A stretch of DNA of 64,000 nucleotides from Solen grandis. Lineage: Eukaryota; Mollusca; Bivalvia; Adapedonta; Solenidae. Shown here piece by piece: positions 56,246 to 64,000 of this stretch. The position numbers and the translations under genes were made by a program. The stretch lies in NCBI GenBank assembly GCA_021229015.1, contig CM037780.1, positions 66,508,055 to 66,572,054 on the forward strand. The letters are read 5' to 3'. The notes beneath the pieces were generated by a model. The model searched no databases and had not been told where the DNA came from. It worked only from the letters and a program-made list of their open reading frames with translations. Positions within the stretch are counted from its first letter, which is position 1, and the number at the start of each line of letters is the position of its first letter.

Positions 56246-57520
56246 TAAGTACTGTCAAGTAAGTATTTTAACGATTTTCATTGGAAGATATTCATATACT
56301 AACGGAAACAAGAACTAACTTTAAAAAAGATATTCGGCGTAGGATGAAAGAAAAACGAGATTTCCAGTCTTCTAGAACATTCCGAGGAAAAGCGCGCGAA
56401 AGACCGACGCACAACAAATTTAGTACGCTCTAGAAATAGTTCAGTATTTTTTCTATGAAATATACTTATTTATAGACGGTAATACAAAAAATTATATCTG
56501 TAAATAGGCTTGTTTGATATTTGTTCATATCATTATTGAATATGACAATTATGATATAAAAGCGTTATTAGTTGTTTTGGTTTTGGCGAATTAATTTTCA
56601 ATGAGAGCATCTCGGCAGGCTGGAAGAATTCAATATACATAGTAATTAAGGGGTTTCATGTCATAACACGGTGGATTATTTTTTGTTGTTTTAAATCATT
56701 TTCACAAAGTAGCATTCCTCAATTGATGGAAAAGGATTGTATTTAACTTACTGAAATCACTTTCATGTTTACATCAAAAAGAAAAGTAATAACACCAAGC
56801 TGAATGATATATACAAGCTGCACCCCTTATTTACAGTAATTTTATAGTCCATAACGATGCGTTAACCAATAACAGGAGTCCTTTTATTCAGCTTAGAACT
56901 ATTTACCGCTGTTAGCGTACATTTGATTGGTTTAAGATGCGAGTTGAAATCGAAATTATACAGCTACGCCGAAAAAAGCACCATTGTTTGCTGAGATGCC
57001 AACTAGCCAAAATAATAAAATATAATCTTCGTTTTCACAAAATTTCCTAGCATTCTAAATACCAGGAACATGTTCCCAACCTTAGAGTGAATCGGACAAA
57101 ATTTCTTTCACCTGGGTTATTTTTGCAACTTTTCATCGCCGATTTCATATAAACTTAAAATATTTTTTTGTACAGAATGTCTTACACTTATAAGTTTTTA
57201 CAGATAATATTGAAAATGAAGTCTTTGTGGTTGACCTTTAAGCCAAATAAATGGTATCAATAATTGTCTAAATATCTTCTGATTTGTACATGGATAGTGA
57301 TTGCCTGTTGTCTAGCAACCGGATGCGAACTTATCTGTCGATTGACAAGTCGTCTGCTCTCCTTGTCACGGTGACCAGACGGAAGAATGATCAATACTGA
57401 TAACACCCAGTACGTTATTATGGGACAATTCACAAGATGACACACTATTAAATCTGTTGTAATGTATGAAGTGTAAGTTCCGTCTACGGTGCAAATTACA
57501 CCGGTGTATATGAAACTGGG
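56246..57520. other. no gene recognised
   Basis: AT-rich intergenic sequence. Confidence 0.4.
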
Positions 57521-57690
57521 GGTCTCCGTGGCCGAGTGGATATAGTACTTTGGGTTCGAGTCTCGGTCTTTCATTTGATGGGTTTCCCTCCTTCAGGTGG
57601 CCTGCGGTATATGGGTGCGTATGTGTTTCTTGGGTCTTGCTCCATCAGGACGTCGCTATATGGCTGAAATATCACGCCAGTGTTGATTAG
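57521..57690 (+). mobile_element. SINE family B copy (diverged)
   Basis: GGTCTCCGTGGCCGAGTGGA and TGGGTTCGAGTCTCGG head, then TTTCCCTCCTTCAGGTGGCC, TGCGG and GACGTCGCTATATGGC in the family B order, with internal deletions. Confidence 0.75.
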
Positions 57691-58124
57691 ATCATTACAA
57701 ATATTGAAAAAAAGTAATTTTCCCGATGCGTGAAGAGAATGTGTCCTTGTATCTAATATGACCGATTTAATTACAGCCATATGTATCTTGTTAATGATAT
57801 ATATAAGATATTTCCTTCTATTATAAAGGAGCGTTTGCAGATGAAGCACAAGCGGGTTTCAGATAAGGATACTCTATCGTTGTTAATTTTTCTGCAGAGT
57901 ATGTTCCAAAAATATATTTCAAAATCGGGTGACCGTTTGTATGTTTATACTTTTTTCAGAAAGAAAAGTAAGGACATTATTAATAATCATTCAAATGTTA
58001 TTCACCGACAATACATTAATGATTTAGTAACATACGGGAAATATATGGGGAATTGGTACATGTGTATACATCACATTTTGTCTACTGTATGCCGATGACA
58101 ACTTAACGCAATAGCTTCTTTTGT
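57691..58124. other. no gene recognised
   Basis: A 105-codon open frame at 57781-58098 (FLQSMFQKYISKSGDRLYVY) has no domain I recognise and no supporting signals. It is left uncalled. Confidence 0.35.
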
Positions 58125-58345
58125 CACTGAGAGGGTAGAGTTGATGACTTAGGCCCTTTACGCAGCCCCTCACCGCGTGGGTTCGAATCCCGGCAGGATT
58201 TTCATGTGAGGAAGCCTTCCAGCTGGCTTGCGGTAGGTCGGTGGTTCTACCCGGATGCCTCCGTGCATTCGGGGGTTTTCCTCCACCTGTAATTAGCTGG
58301 ACGTTGCTATATGACTGCAATACTGTCAAAGCGACGGTAAACTCA
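58125..58345 (+). mobile_element. SINE family B copy
   Basis: GTCACTGAGAGGGTAGAGTT head, CGCGTGGGTTCGAATCCCGG B box, GAGGAAGCCTTCCAGCTGGC body and GCGACGGTAAACTCAAATTG end. Confidence 0.85.
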
Positions 58346-58691
58346 AATTGTCAAGTTTTTTTTCTTCATGATATCAGGATATATCACGGGAAGGCAGAAT
58401 ACGAGTACGTTAATGATATTTTTGTAAGCGAGGAAACATTTCGTTTAATTTTTCGAATGTCTTATATGAGGAAATTATGACAAATTATCTTTTTAATTGA
58501 TACAATGGTCAAAGAAACCCAAGAGCTCATTTTTACCGGTTTATAAGGGGGGGGGGGGGAGGAGGTCTATGGTCTTCGGTCTCAAAGACCGTTGAAGACA
58601 GGAGACCGGATATTGGTGACCGTCTTCAGTATGCTATTGTATGAAGTAGCTAAATTAGTTGATGGATACAGTTTTCATCGAATAAAAATTG

Positions 58692-58882
58692 GGGCCTCCG
58701 TGGCCGAGAGGGTAAAGTCGCTGACTTTAACACTCACTCAGCCCCTCACCGCGTGGGTTCGAATCCCGGCAGGGTCATCATGTGAGGAAGCCTTCCAGCT
58801 GGCTTGCGGTAGGTTGGTGGTTCTACCCGGATGCCTCCGTACATTCGGGGTCTTCCTCCACTTGTAATTAGCTGGACGTCGA
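58692..58882 (+). mobile_element. SINE family B copy, 3' truncated
   Basis: GGCCTCCGTGGCCGAGAGGG and CGCGTGGGTTCGAATCCCGG, then the common body up to TTAGCTGGACGTCG, where similarity stops. Confidence 0.85.
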
Positions 58883-59393
58883 GGAGGAGAATAATTTAAA
58901 TGTACGTTTACTGCACTCGAATTAGATCAGACAGAATTGCGTTTATGATGCGCATCATATAATAGTAGCATTCATATAATGAGCTGATTCATTTTCGAAA
59001 ACAATCAACGTTGTATGTAACACAATACTTTTCTCATAAATTAAGTATTAACATATTGCTTTATTGTAACTTTGGGTATAACTTTTAGTGGAATAAAGTT
59101 TAAAAGTACAACAAGGTAAAATTTCATGCTATTATTACCCCTGGATAACACCAACCACGAAATGAAAACCTTAACCTCATTAAAACTTTGTAAAATACAT
59201 CTCTAAAAGGTTTAAAGGACTCCATCGAAGAAGAAGGAGAAAAAAAAAGAGAGAAAAGATAGAAGAGTAAATAGAAAAAGAAAAAGAGGAGAGGAGGAGG
59301 AGGGAGAGAGAGAGAGAGAGAGAGAGAGAAAATGAATGCTAAGTTATTTAGAAATGTTTGTCTACATGAGGCTAGATACTATGTTAACCCTTT
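58883..59393. other. no gene recognised; purine-rich low-complexity tract
   Basis: A GA-rich tract lies at about 59225-59330, ending in a pure (GA)n run. Confidence 0.5.
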
Positions 59394-59624
59394 CCCTCAT
59401 GTAGACTCATTTTGACGCACTCAATAGGTACCACATAAAGCCTGATCTGCAGAAAACCACAGTTAAACCTTAACAAATTTAATTATAAAATCCTCATTTC
59501 CAGACCACTGAGGAGCAGCGAACAGCATAAAACCAGATCAGCCTGCGAGTAACTCGCAGGCTGATCTGGTTTTATGCTGTTCGCATAGTCTTTTCATGGT
59601 TTCTTCTATGAGGGAAAGGGTTAA
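59394..59624 (+). mobile_element. piggyBac-like MITE with a 67-nt palindrome, copy 1
   Basis: Flanked by TTAA (59394-59397 and 59621-59624), with inverted ends CCCTTTCCCTCAT / ATGAGGGAAAGGG. TTAA plus a CCCTTT start is the piggyBac pattern. At 59518-59584 lies a perfect palindrome: two 33-nt arms around one central A. Confidence 0.8.
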
Positions 59625-60080
59625 AAGTGAAGTATATATCACATGGAGGTCTTCACACAATTTTGGACCACACCTCAGATTTCAATGAGTCTATCGCTGA
59701 ATATTTCGCTGAAATCAGACTGTGGCAAACCTTTAACTGCCTGTTAGTAATTCAGTGCCACCACATACTTTGCCTGTTTATTTCCTTAAGTTAATAAGAG
59801 TAACCACATTGATCATATCAATACTTTCATAAATGCAATTAGTTTCCTTTTCCACTAATGCCATTAGATCAGTTCCTTGGTAAATTACAATGAAAACTTC
59901 TAGCTCTTGACTCTCTCTCACTCTCAGTCTGTTGTCTGTGCATACCACTCATAGAAGTCATGTGTGGCCATTATTCAATTTGTCTTCTGAAATTAACATT
60001 AATCATGTTTAGCCACAAGTACTTGACACAACATGTCAATATAGCCCTCTGTACACTAAATAGCGTAACAGATATTTTTA
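59625..60080. other. no gene recognised
   Basis: AT-rich spacer between the MITE and a SINE. Confidence 0.4.
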
Positions 60081-60330
60081 GGGAGCCTCCGTGACTGAGA
60101 GGGTAAAGTCGCTGACTTTAACACTTACTCAGCCCCTAACCACGTGGGTTCAAATCCCGGCAGGGTCATTCAGATTCTCATGTGAAGAAGCCTTCCAGCT
60201 TGCTTGCAGTAGGTCAGTGGTTCTACCAGGATGCCTCCGTGCATTCCAGGTCTTCCTTCACCTGTAATTAGCTAGACGTTGCTATATGACTGAAATACTG
60301 TCGAAGCGACGGTAAACTCAAATAGTCAAG
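60081..60330 (+). mobile_element. SINE family B copy with 11-bp target duplication
   Basis: Head GGAGCCTCCGTGACTGAGAG and GTGGGTTCAAATCCCGG, then the family body and GCGACGGTAAACTCAAATAG end. GATATTTTTAG occurs at 60071-60081 and again at 60330-60340: a clean target-site duplication that fixes both ends. Confidence 0.9.
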
Positions 60331-60340
60331 ATATTTTTAG

Positions 60341-60790
60341 TGAGTGTCAAATACCTGTGCATGTAGACAAAGTCTCTTCTTAGAATATAAAGTTTATTTC
60401 CATATCTAATTGTGATTCACAAAGTGGTTTTACATAAAGTCTTAACACAATAACATGCCCAGCCTCAAGTTTTCACTTTGTTTAGGTGCATACTTGAGTC
60501 AATGTTATGCACATGTATAATGCTAGCTACTCCCCTGGTCTTTTATTTACATTTATGACCCCAAAGACGTGTGAAGTTTTAAGTGAATACCATTAATCTT
60601 TAATGAAAAATGAATTTACCAAGTGTAATGCCAAGGCTGACGCCAGGGTGAGTAGGATGGCCCAACTATTCTTCGAATAGTCAAGCTAATAAAAATGATT
60701 TATTTCCAATATAACCCTTTATGTATCTGATTAACAAATCAAAGTTCTTTTCTGGATCCGTTAATACATAATGTAACCACATGGAAATTA
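60341..60790. other. no gene recognised
   Basis: AT-rich spacer. Confidence 0.4.
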
Positions 60791-61827
60791 AACAAGAGGG
60801 CCATGATGACCCTATATCGCTCACCTGAGTACCACTGTTTTAAATGAGCCATCTTGGTAGAGGTTTACCCATAGAACATCTGTGCCAAAAAATTTTAAAA
60901 TCTGGTCAGAAGTCCTGGAGCAGAACATTTTGAAATCTGCCAGTATAGTATTGAAGGAGATGATTTTTAAAGTTTTCATATTTTTTTTCTGTTGCCATGA
61001 CAACCAGAGTTCTACATGGATCAAGTTTATTTTAGCAACTTTTGTGAAGGTTCACCCAAGATCATCCCTGTCAAATTAATCAAATTTTGTCAAGCGATTT
61101 CTGAGGAAATGTCGTTTAAAGTTTTCACTATATAAATATAAGAAAAATTAGCACCGCCCTGGCAGCAATGTTTTTTTTACGGATGGAATAATTTTAGCAA
61201 TCTTGGTAGACGGTTACCCAAGGAACATCTGTACTAAAGCATTTTGAAATCTGGCCAGAAGTTTTAAAGGAGATGATTTTTAAAGTTTTCATTTTTTTTC
61301 TTTCTTTTATTTTAGCAGCTTTTGTGAAGGTTCACCCAAGGATCATCCCTGTCAAGTTTAATCAAATTCTGTCCAGCGATTAAAGAGGTGATGTCGTTTT
61401 TATTTTTTTACTATAAGGCAAATTAGCCCTGCCCTTGGCGGCCATGTTTTTTACGGATTGAAATAATTTTAGCAATCTTGGTAGATGTTTACCCAAGGAA
61501 CATCTGTAACAAAACATTTTGAAATCTGGCCTGTAGGTTTGAAGAAGATGATTTTTAAAGTTTTCATATTTTTTTATATTTCCGTTGCCATGGCAACCAG
61601 AGTTCTTTATTTGTATATGGATCAAGTTTATTTTAGCAACTTTTGTGAAGCTTCACCCAAGGATTATCCCTGCCAAGTTTAATCAAATTCTGTCCAGCGG
61701 TTTCAGAGAAGATTTCTTTTAAAGCAAATTGTTGACGAGGCACAATGGACGACACATGACGCACAACAACGGACGCAGGGTGATCACAAAAGCTCACCTC
61801 GAGCACGTTGTGTTCAGGTGAGCTAAA
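60791..61827 (-). repeat. AGCTCACC repeat element, copy 3 (inverted)
   Basis: Left end AACAAGAGGGCCATGATGAC, CCTATATCGCTCACCTGAG is the reversed right terminus. Three to four units follow with TTTTAGCAACTTTTGTGAAG, ACCCAAGGATCATCCCTG and TTTGAAATCTGGCCAGAAG. It ends GATCACAAAAGCTCACCTCG and CAGGTGAGCTAAAA, the reversed left terminus. Confidence 0.8.
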
Positions 61828-62991
61828 ATGGGAGATAAATTGGATCAAAATGGACCTCAAAGTTAGGGCCATTGATGATAGTGAACAAGTATATGAAGTT
61901 TGATGACAGACGATTTAATAGTAAAGAAGTTATGGAAAAGGTTAAGGTTTTTCATGACAACGACACCAACGACGTCGCTACCGGAGTGATGACAATACCT
62001 ATTTTTCTTTGAAAAACAGATGAGCTAAAAATCTGGCCTCTGGTGGAGTTCACAAGCCATTGTTAGTGGCAGACAATGTACAAAGCAAATTAGACATACC
62101 CAGTAGATTGGTAACAACCAGTGAATGAAAATTGGTTAAAGACTGAAAATTTTAAGACAAATTTTTTACATAATTAGAATTTAATATCAAATATTCAATA
62201 GTATTGCACATGTACATCAGTAATATTAACAAATATCACAAAAACTGGACAAAATTATCTGAAGTGCCCACAATGGCCATGTATGTCGTGAATATACTAA
62301 TAAAGTCATTTAACAATCACGTTACTGGTTCTGATATGGTCATCTCATGGTATAAATGCATTAGTAAGGCTTACCTCCTCTGTCAGTCATTAATTAGTCA
62401 TCAATTATACCACATTATTTTGGTCATCATTACAAAGTCAACATGTTGCTGAGATAATTATCAATATAAGGAAGGAAAATCCATGAGTCCATTGCCATGG
62501 TAACGATGAGGTCACTGTCAGCCTGATGCTTGAGACGAAGCAACAGATGGTGATGTGGAGGCAGGAAAACAGCATACTGAACTTCATCTGGAAGAAAAAG
62601 TTAAATATTCCAGTCAACTATCATGGGCCCAAATTTGTAGAATTCTTTTTTCACCCATCCAGAAAATTCATAATTTTACTATGGTACAAATTCATTAATC
62701 AATTCATCATTGATCTGCTGAAGTTTATGGTCCAACACAGGGGGGAAGAAAAATATTGTAGTTAATGTTAATTTGTGTTTAAAAAAATGAAGATATTAAG
62801 AAATAGTTACAAAATGTTTGAATCAAGCACTCAATTTGAAAATTAAAAACAAGATGCAATTAAAAATCTTAATGATACCATACAAACTATGTAAGTGATA
62901 ACATTCAGCTATCTATCAAATTATCACGGCCCATTTCAGGAATTCAAAGTGATGTAATAACCTTGACATTTTAAATTAAATAAGTTTGTCC
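61828..62991. other. no gene recognised
   Basis: AT-rich. Open frames of 79-82 codons at 62204-62452 and 62526-62765 have no recognisable domain. Confidence 0.4.
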
Positions 62992-63233
62992 TTAACCCTT
63001 TCCTTCATAGAGGACACCATGAAAAGACCTATGCGAACAGCATAAAACCAGATCAGCCTGCGAGTAACTCGCAGGCTGATCAGGTTTTATGCTGTTCGCT
63101 GCTCCTTGGTGGTCTGGTAATGAGGATTTTACAATTAAATTTGGTAAGGTTTGAGTTTGGCTTTCTGCAGATCAGGCTTTATGTGATACCTATTGAGTGC
63201 GTCAAAATGAGTCTATATGAGGGAAAGGGTTAA
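62992..63233 (-). mobile_element. piggyBac-like MITE with palindrome, copy 2 (inverted)
   Basis: Same element as 59394-59624 in the opposite orientation, flanked by TTAA (62992-62995 and 63230-63233). Its 67-nt palindrome (63033-63099) has one mismatched pair. Confidence 0.8.
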
Positions 63234-64000
63234 AGTAAATATATTTTATTTCATTTCGTAATTTTTGTGCCAAACAACTTCCTTTACACCTTGGTGATAT
63301 TTCTTTTTTAAGAAAATCATTTTTTGTCTGAAAAAATATACAAGGAGAACAATTTCACAATTTACATACAAACATGTCTGTAATGTGCAGAAAAAGAAAA
63401 CTTGATTTCATGAGGGTAACAAACAAATAGTCCAAGCAATTAACTTGTAGACCACCCTTCAGCATTTCTATCATAATATTTGGTTTCTCAATGCACTGTA
63501 ATACATGTATTATGTGATCCATTTATTTATTCTTGGTAGTTTATAAGTTACAAAAGATTCTCTCCATAACAGCCCTTAAGAACAGTTTCTATCTCTCAAC
63601 TTTTCAGACCACCAGTGTTTCTCTTCTAGCAGGCAAAATAGATCTTAACAATCAGTGTTTGGTAAATTAATCAAGAAAATAATTAACTCATTCTGTGGAA
63701 ACTGAAAAACCAGAATAAATACATTTTATATGCCTAGTAAATCTTTTTAGGCATAAACCTGCCATTATAATTGTCTGTTAATTCATGTGATATTACTTGT
63801 TGAGATTTGTACACCTGGCCTTGTTTACTTGAAAATAAAAAAAAGTTTTTAAGCTAATCTATTCATCATAAATTTATGACAATGGTCCCTCAGGGGCCCA
63901 TTTTACTAAACTTCGTATGAAAAAAAATCTTAAGCATAAATTTCTAATATGTAATATGGTGTTTATTTCTTTACAAAAAAAGTTTATATATAATACAATG
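63234..64000. other. no gene recognised
   Basis: AT-rich sequence to the window end. Confidence 0.4.

Noticed and set aside
592..60330. tRNA-like sequences with A and B boxes as functional tRNA genes
   Set aside because: They continue into shared SINE bodies, and no proper cloverleaf with acceptor stem was seen.
60821..61872. Open frames at 60821-61872 as genes
   Set aside because: They are shadows of the tandem units of the AGCTCACC repeat, which recur elsewhere without a conserved frame.

Overview
This is animal genomic DNA, AT-rich and intron-containing, packed with decayed transposons. A marine invertebrate, most likely a bivalve mollusc, fits best: a duplicated secreted fibrinogen-domain (FREP-like) gene, an opsin with long introns, several tRNA-derived SINE families, and many copies of a repeat opening with AGCTCACCTGAG that I associate with bivalve genomes. 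The species cannot be named from sequence alone.

Layout. 0-1 kb: a FREP-like pseudogene, cut by the window edge and split by a SINE. 2.7-8.9 kb: a nearly full-length APE/RT non-LTR retrotransposon whose ORF2 begins with hydrophobic segments and a 2A-like motif. 9-12.4 kb: remnants of a second LINE, a DD41D transposase and a mariner. 15.6-18.7 kb: an intact two-exon FREP-like gene on the minus strand. 20.884-34.267 kb: a complete-ended Maverick/Polinton element with long inverted repeats and a perfect 6-bp target duplication (CCCGTT). 34.9-36.1 kb: a TA-flanked mariner of the same family as the earlier remnant. 41.2-49.8 kb: a six-exon minus-strand opsin gene whose introns hold a 74-bp minisatellite, a tandem-repeat element, a LINE scrap and a hAT-like MITE. 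51-64 kb: no host gene recognised; MITEs, SINEs and two AGCTCACC repeats.

The Polinton is the centre of interest. Its minus strand carries DNA polymerase B, an integrase with chromodomain, a minor capsid protein, a major capsid protein and an adenain-like protease, mostly broken by stops, frameshifts and deletions. Its plus strand carries genes of transcription and cell survival: a tandem PC4-domain protein, a BIR (IAP-like) protein, a small membrane protein, and an intact 169-residue TATA-binding-protein homologue that keeps all four DNA-kinking phenylalanines. A second PC4-like domain lies behind a membrane anchor on the minus strand.

The promoters look organised. PC4, BIR and polB have TATAAAAG boxes, two of them with CCAATCAG boxes upstream. 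Three minus-strand gene clusters begin with TATAAGGG placed 33-37 nt before the first ATG. Inside clusters, stop and start codons overlap as TAATG or ATGA (five cases). The working hypothesis is an element with its own TBP, two classes of TATA promoter and stop-start coupled polycistronic messages. The homologies and motifs are seen in the sequence; the mechanism is inference. No packaging ATPase was found, and this copy is almost certainly no longer autonomous.
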